Part shown: positions 11,801 to 23,020 of the stretch, one piece after another | Position numbering within the stretch: position 1 is the first letter of the stretch | Layout of the letters: each line of letters starts with the position of its first letter | DNA from: Cryptomeria japonica | Taxonomy: Eukaryota; Streptophyta; Pinopsida; Cupressales; Cupressaceae | Reading direction: 5' to 3' | NCBI RefSeq assembly: GCF_030272615.1 | Contig: NC_081414.1 | Coordinates: 305,975,164-306,039,163 of the forward strand | Length of the DNA stretch: 64,000 nt | Made by a program: the position numbers and the translations under genes | Notes under the pieces: generated by a model | What the model was told of the DNA's origin: nothing | The model's database searches: none | The model's input: only the letters and a program-made list of their open reading frames with translations

Positions 11801-12109
11801 CATCATTAGGGGCACTTCTGGCACAACAGGATGAAAATAAAAAAGAGAGAGCTATATTACATCAGCATAACATTAGTGTCTTATGAAATGAACTACACTA
11901 TAATAGAAAAAGCATGCTTGGTATTAGTCTTTGCATCACAAAAATTGAGACACTACATGTTGGCACATTCCATCAATCTAGTATCTAAGATTGATCCACT
12001 CAAGTATCTTCTCATCAAAGAAACACTCACTGGAAGATTGGCAAAATGGGTCATGGTACTTATAGATTTTGATATTGAATATATGGAATGCAAAGTCATC
12101 AAAGGATAG
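11801..12109 (+). pseudogene. First RNase H and connection domain, gypsy element
   Basis: After SATDSSLGALLAQ (the RNase H start near 11790-11825) a frameshift leads to a stretch with YYISITLVSYEMNYTIIEKACLVLVFASQKLRHYM. This is the standard plant Ty3/gypsy RNase H that follows RT. It ends at TAG 12107-12109, where the family consensus suggests CAG (IKGQVIVDQL). Confidence 0.8.
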
Positions 12110-12600
12110 GTAATTGTAGATCAACTCACTGAAGCTCCACTTGAAGACACTCAACCACTACATATAGAGTTCCTAGATGAATCAATAATGCAGCTTACTC
12201 AACAATCCTGGAAGATGTTCTTTGATGGATCTTTCACCTAAAATGGTTCTGGTGATGGAATACTATTTATCACTCCTCAAAAATATCCAATCCCAAAGGC
12301 TTACAAGATTCTTTTCCCTTGCACAAACAATATTGCAGAGTATGAAGCTCTAGTAAATGGGATCAAGATAGATATTGAATGGAAGGTTCTAGAGCTACAT
12401 ATCTATGGAGATTCTCAACTAATTATCAATCAAATCAATGATACATATCAGACTCAAGATGAGAAACTGATGCCTTATAAGAGAATGGTTGATGATCTCA
12501 AGAATTATTTTACTTTTGTATCATTCCAACAGATTCTCAGATCAGCAAACAGAGTAGCAGATGCTATGGCCACCTTGGCATCTATACCCAAGTTATAGGA
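12110..12600 (+). pseudogene. Second (archaeal-type) RNase H, gypsy element
   Basis: The frame reads WKMFFDGSF, then NIAEYEALVNGIK, LHIYGDSQLIINQIN and finally ANRVADAMATLA. These are the four acidic blocks of an aRNH module. A second RNase H between the RT-linked RNase H and integrase is a known trait of Tat elements. A TAA follows FDGSFT where a CAA is likely, and the segment ends at a TAG near 12598. Confidence 0.85.
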
Positions 12601-13960
12601 ATCTAATTTTCACTTTGAATTCTTGGTGGAAGAGTTACATTACCCTGTCTATGATTCTCCTGAGTCCCAGATAGTCTATTCTATCATTGGACATCACTCA
12701 TCTTGATATAACCACATTTACTCTTATCTGTGTGACCAACTTATTCTAGAAAATCTTACCCAAAATGAGAAAAGAAACTTAACCCGAAACGCTTCAGGGT
12801 ATGTCATCATTGCTAATGATTTGTTTAGGCAAGGTTTGGATGGTACATTGCTTAGGTCTCTAGAAACTAAAAAGTCTAAACATGCATTATCAGAAGTCCA
12901 TGAAGATATTTGTGGATCTCATTCGAATGGTCTTACTTTAGCCTGGAAACTACTAAGGGCTAGCTACTATTGGCCAGACATGGAGAAGGACGCTATAAAG
13001 TTTTCTAAAACTTGTGAAAAATGTCAGCTACATGGAAATCTCATACATGCTCCAGCAAGGGATCTCATACCCTTAATCACACATTGGCCTTTCCGGCAAT
13101 GGGCCTTTGATCTCATTAGTCATATCTATCCTGCATCATCCAACAGACACAAGTTTATCATAATTGCCACTGAGTACCTCACTAAGTAGGTAGAAGCAGT
13201 TCCGCTCATCAAAGAAACTGATAAACAAGTATCTATGTTCATTCTAAATCATATCATTTGTAGGTATGGGATACCTTCGTCCATCATGAATGACAATGGA
13301 GGACAATTCAAGAATAAAGATCTAGACAAGCTCTATGAGAAATTAAAAATTAAACAACATTGGTCATCTGTATATTACCCTCTAGGTAATGGACAAGCTG
13401 AGGCATCTAATAAAAATTTGTTGACTATCTTACATAGAATAGTAAACAAATTTGGGAAGGATTGGCATCTATAGCTCAATCCTGCATTATGGGCTTACAG
13501 AACAAGTATCAAAACACCTACTGGGGCTACACCTTTCTCATTGGTGTATGGGTTTGAAGCAGTATTACCTATTGAAGTAGAAATACTATCTCTAAGAGTT
13601 TCTTTGCAAGGTCTTGTTACTGATGAAGACTATAGAATATCTAGATTACAAGAACTCGAATTGCAGGATGAACGTTGGCAAGTGGTGTTTGATCATCTCG
13701 GAGTGTATCAACAGAGAATTTCTAGAGGATATAACAAGAAGGTTCAACAACAAGAATTTAAGGTTGGTGACCTAGTTCTGAGAGAAAATCCTAAAAATCA
13801 ACAATTTCGAGACAACAAAGAGAAGTTTGAACCCAACTGGTTGGGTCCCTACATCGTTACTACAATATTTGGCTCTAGTGCCTATCAGCTATCAACATCT
13901 TAAGGAGAACAACTCCGTGAATTGATTAACACCATCCATTTGAAGAAATTATTCACTTAG
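12601..13960 (+). pseudogene. Integrase, gypsy element
   Basis: The zinc-binding N-terminus shows H..ICGSHSNG, then CEKCQLHG. The catalytic core starts with the WAFDLI block and contains MNDNGGQFKN and later GQAEASNKN, the D,D-35-E core. The C-terminal part carries KVGDLVLREN and WLGPYIV. Stops at 13187-13189 (TKWVEAVP expected, TGG to TAG) and 13472-13474 (DWHLQLNP expected, CAG to TAG) break the frame. The last codons (IHLKKLF) end near 13960. There is no chromodomain, as expected for the Tat lineage. Confidence 0.88.
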
Positions 13961-14067
13961 CATTCTCTGCTCTAGCAACCTGTACAGCTGAAAAAGTCCT
14001 AAATTTTTTTTTAAAAAATCATAAAAAGTCCTTAAAAAAAAAGAGAGAAAAAGAAAAAAAATGCCTT

Positions 14068-14149
14068 GGTGAAAACCTAGTAAACAGGCACCTTGGTAAA
14101 AAAAAATGAATCTCTGCCAAGTAGGTGAAAACCTGGTAAACAGGCACCT
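14068..14149 (+). repeat. Direct repeat downstream of integrase
   Basis: GGTGAAAACCT(A/G)GTAAACAGGC followed by ACCT occurs at 14068-14093 and again at 14124-14149, in a purine-rich tract. Similar GGTGAAAACC phrases are common just after integrase in plant gypsy elements. Confidence 0.8.
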
Positions 14150-15523
14150 CTTGTACTCAACACTCCATCTATCAACACAACATTGGCATTTCCTACTTTC
14201 ATGTATCTTTATTATCACTTGTACATATTTCAATCAGATTTGTGACATCCTGGTTCATTGGAACCCTCATGGCTTGAAACTGATAAATGTCCTATTCTTA
14301 GGTTAATCGACAAAGCACACTACATGTCCTAAGTAATATCAACCAAGTCATCTTTCTATTAGTAAAACCCAATTGTCCACTCTGAGTGAGTCACCTGTAT
14401 CCTAACTACCTAAGAGTTTTATTACTGAGTACACAAGCAAAACAACATTACTGAAAACAATCACTAAACAATTTGAGCTATGAATGAAAATTTTCTTTGT
14501 ATGTCATCTTTTATATTGATTTTTTATGATTATCCCTTTGAGTAACTCGAGGAAGTATATCTTGACTAAGAGAAGCAAGGATTGGGGGCATAATATTTTC
14601 TTTATTTTTTGCTTGTAGGAATGATTTCGATGATCTAGAAACATCTAATAAGTTGGGTGTCTATGATAAGACTCTTCACATCAAGGTGAAATTGCCACAC
14701 ATACCTCGACTCCGCTTATTTGTATGCTACAGGGAGGTTCACATCATTTCTTCGTCTGTTTTGAGGGAATTTATTTATCACACAATCCGGGTCCCTACGA
14801 AATCTGTCCAAGGATATGAACAAAAAAAGGATCATTGCAGACAAGATAATTAATATTGCACATGAAAAGAAAGGAACTCTAATCTACCTATTATGTTTGT
14901 TGTGCTCAGTGGTGAAACTTAAGCATTTTAAATCCAATGACTAGGTTTAGGTTGTATTTCATTTTGTATCTCATTTTGTATTTCATTCTGTATTTTATGA
15001 ATTTAGAGTGATTTTGGTATGGTAATAATCTCTTTATCTTTTGAATGAGAGTTGGATGCATCATCATTTCTTAGCTCGATGGTCTCTTTTTCATCACTTC
15101 TCCAATCGAGTACTTGTGTATTGAGATGTTAGTTGCATACATAAGCATCTTATATAAATTCATACATTTCATTATCACTCATTCGTATTCATCTTATTAC
15201 ATAGAAAAAAATTTGCATCTCATTTCTCATTTTCATCATTCATTTGCATATGAAAAAAACAAACATTCATATTCATCTGCATTACATACATCCATGCTAA
15301 ATAAATATGCATACATATAGAATAAATAATATAGAAGACATCTTATAATTGATCGACATAAGTACTATGAAGTCCAATCAAATCTCGTATATATATAATT
15401 ATCAAGTTTTAGGGTACAAAATAATGTCAACTGACATATACAAACTCCCATCGGAGCAAGAATCATAAGGGCTACAAAAAATGGGTGTGTCTACAAAAAA
15501 TCTCTAAGCTACAAAAAGAAAAT
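14150..15523 (+). other. 3' non-coding region of the gypsy element
   Basis: This stretch lies between integrase and the end of the antisense ORF. It holds only short chance ORFs. Loose ATTCATATTCATCT(T/G)CAT-like phrases occur near 15180-15300. No domain is recognised. Confidence 0.5.
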
Positions 15524-17348
15524 CTAGCTCTCGGCCTCTCCCTCATTGCCTGGTGGAGGAGGTGGAGCCTGCTGACCGAGATCCTGACGAGGTACCCGAG
15601 CTCCCTTAGATCGAGCCATATACTGTGAATATGGTACAACCTATTCTGCTACTGGTACAACCTGTTGTGCTATTGGAACAACTATGCTCTAAACTACAAC
15701 ATAATAGGTTGCTCGACTCATCTAATGAAGAACCTCCTATCGCAAAGAGTCTCGCTTTTCTCTTGTCTCTGCTAACTCATAGTCTCGCTCCACCAAATGA
15801 GTCTACGACACTATCAACTGTGGCTGTAACCTCGCTAGGCATGCTCTCATCGACCACGCTATGTCCGCCCCCTCATCCCTTCTAGGCTCTCCACCTCCAT
15901 CTCCTCCTCTATCTCCACCTTTGGCTCCCCTTGCTCCTCTCTCCTCTGCTAGACCTGTCTTGGTGTTGCTCTCTCCTCCTCTCCTCCACCCTCTAGCACT
16001 CTCACTCCATCAAGTCTCACTCCAACTATACCTAGGGATCTGTCCTCTCCTCTTTACTATCTACCACCAGCTGGTACCCTGCTGGTGCTAGCACCAGGAT
16101 CACCACTTGCCCACCTCGGAGCCTCGACTCTCTATCCCTGTCTCTGTCGCTGTCCCTATCCCTGCACAAGGGCATCATCCTCTACCTCCTCTATGCGAGG
16201 TACCTACTCAGCCAGATCTGTAAATCTTGGGAATGGATGCTGCTAGAACCAATCCCTATACTGGGGCAAGACCCCCGCATCTGCAACATCATCCATATAG
16301 TCCCATCTGAGAAGCTGTAATCCAGTCAGCTCCTGCATACTCAAGGCATAAGATAATCTCGGTGCCCATCCCTGCCTCTCCTCATCTTCATAATGCATGT
16401 ATGCAGTGTACTTGTGCGAGATCCCCTGAGGTCTACCATACTGCCTTATCACTCGGGAAACAATGAATCGCTCGACTACTGTCTGTGATCTATCGATGAG
16501 TGGGCGAGTCACGAACAAATCCATGCGAACAATCCTCCAATTGTCCCATGGCTCTAGACCCCTGTACGGTCTCCATGTCATGACTATCAAATCATCCAGC
16601 TGTCGTCTCCAAAAATCTATCTTGCCCAAATGGGGCTGAGTAACATATCCTGAATATCTATATACAATGGACTGACCAGGATCTCTGTCTTCATTTACAA
16701 TCGGCCTACAAACTAGGAGGTGCTCCCAGGCCCATACCTATAAAATCAAAACTCCTACAACCATACTCTTCCCCTCCCTATATACAATCTCATGCATCTT
16801 GCGATACATGTGGGCCAATATACAAGAACCCCAACCTAATCTCTAAGGGGTCTCAATAAGCCTCTCTAACATCCTACCCCATCCACACAAAAAACCTTGT
16901 TGTCCCCTGCCTGACATCAAAAACAACCGGTAAAACCTGCCAAGATGCAAGCAAGTGGAAAGTTCTCACTATACCTGCCCATCATCACGTCCCAACTTAT
17001 AGAACATTTCAGAATATCAGGATCTCTAAAAACATGTCTAACAACTACTAACCCAGAAAGCTGCGTTGCATCATAATCAACCTTACCCCCACCAAAAAGG
17101 ATACAGAGAATCCTGTATACGTCCTCAGGAGTGATGGTCATCTCCCCAACTGGAAAATGGAACATGTTATGCTCGGAATGGAATCTCTCAACTAATGCGG
17201 TCAACATACCGTGATTCACACGAATATCAGGTAAATCAAGAAGGTGGGTCAATCCGCACAAATCAATATGTGCCCGGTCAACATCTGACAATTGACGCAC
17301 TAAGGTCATCATCGGTGGATAGACACATCTAAAAAGAACGTGAGGCAA
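15524..17348 (-). pseudogene. Antisense plant mobile domain (PMD) protein
   Basis: Read on the minus strand, it starts at ATG 17348 (MPHVLFRCVYPPMM). The core has LTHLLDLPDIRVNHGMLTAL, then FHFPVGEMTITPEDVYRILC, followed after a frameshift by WAWEHLLVCRP, MTWRPYRGLEPW and RVIRQYGRPQGI. These are the PMD blocks shared with the Arabidopsis MAIN/MAIL1 family. The tail is rich in Pro and Arg and ends EGEAES* at 15526-15524. Several stops and frameshifts lie between 16630 and 16916 and downstream of 16243. Antisense PMD ORFs between integrase and the 3' LTR are a known extra ORF of plant Ty3/gypsy elements, so this is a captured or co-opted gene belonging to the element. The protein role in the element is unknown. 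Confidence 0.85.
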
Positions 17349-18440
17349 TCAAACCTGCAAAAAACCAAACAACAACCATCAGGAAACATTTCAAGTAAGT
17401 CTATAAGAGAAGCAAAACATCACGCAAATCCAACTATATCAACTGCAAAATCAAAATTTTAAGTTTGCACCTTTAAAAATGCTCACTTTTTTTCAAACGA
17501 CATAACATAGTAGAGGCAACAACTCATACGAGTCAGAAATAGGTCTAGTACGACAAAAGACTCCCATACGACACAAGACTAGCCCTAGGATGACAAAATG
17601 GGCTCTTTTGAATGTTCTCGTACAATATAAGGGTGGGCCTAGAATGACAAAATGGATGGACTAAAATGAAAAAAGAGACTTAATCAGTTTGTCGTATGAG
17701 ACAGGATCTTATCTCGCATGACAAAACGAGAAAACCCGACTTAAACATGCCAAAAATTGAAAAATTCAACAAAATAATTCAAAATTGAAATGAATAACAT
17801 GATTAAGATAGATTACTTACCCTTGGCTCATAGTTTTGAGGTCAATTATGTCATCTCTGGTGCTCGAATCGATGCACATGAGTGTGAACCACCATTTTCT
17901 TCACAGAAGGCTTTTTGAATTTCAAACTCGGAGGGTTAAAATGATTTGAAAATGACACTTTTACCCCATATATAATCAAAACCCTAATTTTTCAACTTGC
18001 TCTGATGGACATGAAAATTGTACCCATAGCTAATTTGCTCGTTCTGATTCCATTTTCGGGATCGAAATCGAAATACGAGATCATTTTCCTAGTCAATTTC
18101 ACAATCTGTACCACTTAGCACTTTTTCATCAGATGCTCATTCTCGCTTCAACTTTGTGCTCAATTTCTCATCAATCAACATTGAATCTCAACTCAATGTC
18201 TCATCGATCAAATGCTGAATTTTAAAAAATTGTTGTGAATCAATTTGTGCTCAAATTACTATCATCATTAACAATTGCCTAAAATCTTGTACCCTCGTTA
18301 TCTTTCTATTTCTCTCCCGAGAGGGGGATACTCATGACCTTATGACCTCACATCTTCAAAGTCGATAAAATTTTCAAATCTTCATCAAGGTCGAGCAAAA
18401 AATTATTTTCAACTAAAGAAAATCAAATTCTTATTGCTAA
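17349..18440 (-). other. Upstream region of the antisense PMD ORF
   Basis: No recognisable coding sequence. It contains a cluster of TCGTACGA- and CATACGA-like words between about 17510 and 17720 that echo those in the gypsy leader, and a TATA-like sequence near 17970. The segment is both 3' UTR of the sense element and the likely promoter region of the antisense gene. Confidence 0.45.
17968..17975 (-). promoter_or_regulatory. Candidate TATA box for the antisense PMD gene
   Basis: On the minus strand the sequence reads GATTATATATGGGG, about 620 bases upstream of the PMD ATG. That leaves room for an untranslated leader. The placement is by position and base composition only. Confidence 0.3.
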
Positions 18441-18445
18441 GGGGC

Positions 18446-18935
18446 ATCTCAGCTTCATCGCTTCACATCAAGTTGAGATCTCTCGATCATCTGAATCGAA
18501 TCAATCGCTAGGGGCATATCAGTTTCATCGCTTCAAATCAAGCTGATATTTGTCTTTGTCTAAATTAGTCTCTTAACGTTAATCAGTTTCATCACTTTAC
18601 ATCAAGCTGATTATTCGTTTAAACTCAATCAAGAGTTTAAAGAGTAACTTCAATCACATGCTCAATGTAAGTAGGTGTTCAATTTCATCGCATCAAATCA
18701 AGTTGGACAGTTTATCTTTGCTCATTGTGTCTTGACCCATCAAGTTCAGGATCGATTTTATCTTCACTCACTATGTCTAGTTCAATCAAGTTCTAGATCA
18801 ATAAGATCCACTTCTTGATCAAGTAAGTTCAAGTTCGGTATCTTTGCTCTCTATTGTTCCTAGTTCAATCATGTTCGGGATCGGTATCACTTTAATCAAC
18901 TCTGTTAAGCTTCATCGCTTCAAATCAAGCTAAAC
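18446..18935 (+). repeat. Array of five hairpins with a shared 14-nt loop
   Basis: Arm pairs are 18446-18455/18470-18479, 18516-18525/18540-18549, 18581-18589/18604-18612, 18676-18685/18700-18709 and 18904-18912/18927-18935. Each encloses a loop close to CATCGCTTCAAATC. The inner arm is near AGCTT...AAGCT in all. The outer arm differs (ATCTCA, ATATCA, AATCA, TGTTCA, GTTA) while its partner changes to match, with a few G-T pairs and one mismatch in the last. The array lies between the antisense PMD promoter region and the PPT. Between 18710 and 18900 further degenerate repeats of a TCAATCA(A/T)GTTC phrase occur. Confidence 0.85.
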
Positions 18936-19035
18936 ACCTCACTCTTCATCTGGTTCGTGATCAATCAACTTCAGAACTGACATCTCCTAGATATCAACTA
19001 TTCTTTGAACCAACGTGCTTCTCACACATTAATTC

Positions 19036-19048
19036 AAAGAGGGGCAAA
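19036..19048 (+). other. Polypurine tract of the gypsy element
   Basis: AAAGAGGGGCAAA abuts the TG of the 3' LTR, as required for plus-strand priming. Confidence 0.75.
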
Positions 19049-19709
19049 TGTAATACCATAAAAATGGTCATCTAAACCATGGGCCCCTAATCTTGACAAC
19101 ATCACCAAGGTCCTAATCAAAGGCAATTAAATCAATCTTGAGCACATTAATTAATTCTTCAATCATCAAATATTACATGGCAAATCAAATACTCAATATT
19201 AAATAAATTTAATTAATTAAATCATTCCAAGAAAATCATTTTGATCAATTATCCTATTTAATTTATTAAATATCCTTGCATATTTAATTAATTAATAAAT
19301 TTGCCATTTAATCATGCAAAAAAAGAATTAATTTATTACAAAAGAGGAATTAATCACAAAGCAAGAGTTAAATTGAAAATAAAATAAAATAATTAAATTG
19401 AGAAAGAAATCAAACTTGAGATATTATTTCTTTCTTCTAAATTGAGAACTTGAAATTAAAAAAGCAATTAATTGAATTATTAATCATTCTCTAAAATTGG
19501 AACTCAAAGCTTTTGAGAAAAAGAAGTTCAGTTGCATTGAAAAGACTCTTTTCTTAAATAAATCAAAGAATTATCTATTTTTACTACAAGTGCATGGAAT
19601 TAATTAATTCTTATTTCTAATGCAACTTGAACTTCTTATTTAAATGCATTTCAATTAAACTATAATTGGAATCTATCTCAAGGTTAACTGGATCTGATAT
19701 CTCAATTAT
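19049..19709 (+). repeat. Truncated 3' LTR of the gypsy element
   Basis: It is nearly identical to 233-898, including the starts TGTAATACC and GGGCCCCTAATC. Homology stops abruptly at AATTATTT (19709), before the TATA box, so R and U5 are missing. The sequence then changes to LINE RNase H on the opposite strand. Confidence 0.9.
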
Positions 19710-19711
19710 TT

Positions 19712-19930
19712 ATATTAAAATTTTATTAGCTAGTAATATGTCATGATACATCATAGCCACCTCAGAAAAGTTTGAGGTTTTGACACCTTGATTGGCCACA
19801 TAGGCAAGAATCACCATACCTTTCTCATCCTTTAAGATGCCTCCCCCTCCAACCCAACCTGGATTACCTTTAGAAGGACCATCAAATTTTAATTTGAGTC
19901 AGTCAATATTAGGGGGGCTCATAGAATAGT
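19712..19930 (-). pseudogene. N-terminal half of a LINE-type RNase H
   Basis: The minus strand reads LKLKFDGPSKGNPGWVGGGG, then ILKDEKGMVILAYVANQG and FSEVAMMYHDILLANKIL. This is the first half of the plant LINE/solo RNase H domain, with the first catalytic Asp (FDG) and Glu (SEVAMM) present. One stop replaces the Trp before LKLKF (TGG to TGA). The domain ends at the broken gypsy 3' LTR. Its second half may lie at 1-232, which would make this the old insertion target. Confidence 0.7.
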
Positions 19931-22050
19931 ATATTTACAAAATGAATGTATATAAGATAAACTAGAGAGAGTCTCAAAGATGTCCCATTTTAGAATTGAT
20001 TTAAGTTTTACCCACTAACATGAATCAATATTGTCACTTTTTCTACACCATTTGACAACTTGTGTTAAACATATCAGCAAAGAATTATATGTGCAGGTCT
20101 TAGGTTGTATATGGAGAAATAAAAGTTACAAGGATTCATTTTACGAAAATAAACTTGTATATCTTTTGTTACATATACAATTTTTTGTTCTCTACTAATA
20201 GAAGTCTTTCAGTCTTATTTATAGTAAGAAGACAAAGTTTTAACAATTAGTGACAAACCTTAGGGTTATTAGTGTGCATAAAAGATGGTTTGTTGAAGGT
20301 CATTCGTGTGTCAACATTTATCTTTAATTTTCTTTTCTTTTAGAGATCACTTGGCCCATCTTCCATCACTTTGTAAGACAAAAAATGTAGCAAACCAATT
20401 GACCCTTAACTATCTATAGCACAATAATAAGTCTTACCTCTTATACCTAGATTAACATACATCTTTAGATATAGCTATGTCTTGTATTCTTCCTCTAGAT
20501 TTATAAAGTATGCAGCTTTAGAAATCTATACAACAAATAATCATACATTGAACATGATTACGCTATTAAACAATGAAAGATATATGTTAAAGAAGGAGGA
20601 AAAATGCATAATTTACAATCTTCATCTGTTAAAAAATCTTAAATCTCCAATACTAAATTCATACTTTTCTTTCTAAATATTCAGTCATGATTTGTTTGAC
20701 AATATCATTTTCTTATGCAGAAAATATGGCATCAAATCCAGAGAGTAGAAAAGGTAGGAATATGGCATCAAATCGACAAAGTTGAAAAGGTGGAAATTTG
20801 GCTAAGTCCTATTGTCATTTGTCATTTGTCATTTGTCGCTCCCTTGTTTGGTCTGCAAGAAAACCCAATTCATCTCTCATTGACTTGACTTTATAAAACT
20901 AGCTATTCTAGTCTACTCATGTCTATACTATGCCAAGCTCAATATTTTATTTAGAGCGAGTCCCAAATTTTATCTGGATATTAGGAATTCTGTCACCATT
21001 TTTTAAGGAAAGTAATTGAAATATGATGGATGTATGAATTGTTTATTATGAGACAAAGGTACAAGTCAAATCTGGGATAGCCAGTGACTGCACATACTTT
21101 TATCATAGCAAAACTCCAAAATAGAATATAACTCCAAATGTCTTTGTTGGGAGGAAGCGAGATTCATAATGGGTTGGTGATCGATTACGAAACGCTCACC
21201 TATTCCTTGAGGTAACCATGTCGACAACAAACAAAACATTGGAGTTTTAGAAAAGTTTTTCTATACTTGTTATGAATAGTTGAGAATTACTTCTTCAAAA
21301 ACAAAAAGGTCAAGTCAACAGGTTAATAGTACTTCTTTTCTTAAGATAAAATGGGATTAATAAGGATTTATATTCTTATGAAGTTCAGAGCAACAAAATA
21401 GGAAGCTTCAATAAATAGTAGAAATAACATCAAAATGGCAAACAAACTTGTTAAGAAACAACAATAGCAATAATAACGAGCAAGGGATATAACCAAATCC
21501 TTTATGTAGAAGTTGATGATACAACCAGAGGAGTCAAAAATCATCTGCAAGCAAAACACCTATCACACAAAAGAGATCAAGCAAAGACAATATGCTTCGT
21601 AACAACTTGAGCATTCTGTATTAATTGCACACAAGAATATTGAAGATACAATGAGTGAATGAATCCTTATTAAAGGATGAATGAAACCCTAGATGCAAAA
21701 CTCGAATGCTAGATTATATTAGCTAGTGTCAAATGCTACAATCATAATGAATTAGACAGCTTAACATATTATTAGCATAATTAAATAAAAGGAAAAATAA
21801 CATAAGTTTAGCTTAAGTGAAAAAGTAATTAAAGGATCTAATTAATAAACAATTAGATAAATGTCCTAATTACTCCAATACTTTAGACTAGAAGCTACTT
21901 TCTTTTCTTCTAGGAGCCTATGAATTTTCTCTCTAAGTGAGTCTAAAGCTTCCCCAATGTTCACCATTTTTTTTTCCTCTTTCCATTTTTATCTCTTTAT
22001 TGTCCAATGAGATCTTAAACCTACTAGTAATGAAATTTAGACTTTCCTTG
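19931..22050. other. Intergenic, no gene seen
   Basis: AT-rich sequence with only short chance ORFs. The only structure noted is small local duplication near 20725-20840. Confidence 0.5.
20725..20841 (+). repeat. Small tandem repeats
   Basis: A 36-bp unit starting TATGGCATCAAATC is present twice, at 20725 and 20761, with several differences. It is followed at 20814-20841 by GTCATTT repeated three times and a partial fourth copy. Confidence 0.75.
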
Positions 22051-23020
22051 TAAATTTTGATGATCTCCTAAATTTTCCTTTTCATACATAACATACATTT
22101 TAGAGTAGATCCATCTTCATCTAGTTTATATGGCATAAATAGTAGTTGGTCCCATATTTCTTATTTATGAACATTATTTCTTTTCACCATCTAACTATTT
22201 CGTTTCCTTTGTTTTTTCTTTATTCTTTTACTTCTTCTTAGCACTATTCCCTTGGGCTTCATTCAAAGCTTTTTTTTAGCTTGTTGGCCAAGGACTTGCT
22301 ATTTTTTCTTAAGATAGTATTCTTAGCATCTAAGGCTATTTTTTTGGTATTCCTTTGCTAGTAGCTGACTTTGACTTTGTGCCTGAGCTAGATTTAGAGG
22401 AAGGACTTGACTCATAATGGACTTCAAATAAGTCACTATATTTAAAGTTTGTAAAGCTCTAATCATGCTCAAGGTTGTCAACATCCTAAAACCCAAGCCC
22501 CTCCTCTTAATTTCCAAAGTCCACCATATTGATTTCAACCTATTTGGGTAGCTCCTAATGCATATAGTCTAGAGAGGAGAGTCAAGTAGACTATTGCTTA
22601 TTTCTAGAGCTTTAAATATCCATGCCCTTTCCTTTAGATCTAGAAGCAATAAAAATTTTAGCTTTTGTGTGGGAATGGTTTCTTGCCTTTTTAATAGGCT
22701 TAAGAAATTTAGCAACAACACTTAGGTTTTTTAATTTCTTTATCCCTTTGGTTTGAGTGGGGAGGGGAGGTAGGGTTATGGGCAGGATTTTTTAAGTACA
22801 TAATATTGTCAATGGGGTTGGTGGAAAGATAATAGTGGTACAAGAAAAATATTAGCTCTTAGCATAAGGAATAAAAGGTTTTCTAGAGAAGACATCTTTA
22901 ATAGAGTTTTCAATGGAAGAGAGAAAATAGTAAGTGAAAGTAATCCTTTTTTTTTGGTAGACATGGTCGAGGATGAGAAAATTGTTTGTAAAAATGCACT
23001 AAAATATTTCCTCACAAATT
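22050..23020 (-). pseudogene. Coding-like remnant, unrecognised
   Basis: On the minus strand, frame pieces such as LFEVHYESSPSSKSSSGTKS and KKARNHSHTKAKIFIASRSKGKG sit between frequent stops over about 1 kb. The Lys/Ser-rich composition would suit a retroelement gag or LINE ORF1, but no diagnostic motif is visible. It may be a chance effect of A-rich sequence. Confidence 0.3.

Larger units (their letters stand above)
233..19709 (+). mobile_element. Ty3/gypsy LTR retrotransposon, Tat-like, decayed, with nested insertion
   Basis: The element has a 5' LTR, PBS, leader, gag, protease, RT, two RNase H modules, integrase, a long 3' region with an antisense PMD ORF, a PPT and a partial 3' LTR, all in order on the plus strand. 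The gag-protease-RT-RNase H-integrase order is that of Ty3/gypsy. The second RNase H and the antisense extra ORF are known traits of the plant Tat lineage. The 19.5 kb span includes a 2.6 kb foreign insertion at 7489-10080. Coding frames carry many stops and at least one frameshift, and the RT has lost an aspartate, so the copy cannot be autonomous. The 3' LTR stops after about 660 bp, so the right-hand target duplication is missing. Confidence 0.9.

Noticed and set aside
15625-16091. Plus-strand Pro/Ser/Leu-rich ORFs
   Set aside because: They are the antisense shadow of the PMD gene tail.
18446-18935. CRISPR-like array
   Set aside because: The repeats are palindromic with a constant loop, but spacing is irregular (65-228 bp), there are no cas genes and the setting is a plant retrotransposon.
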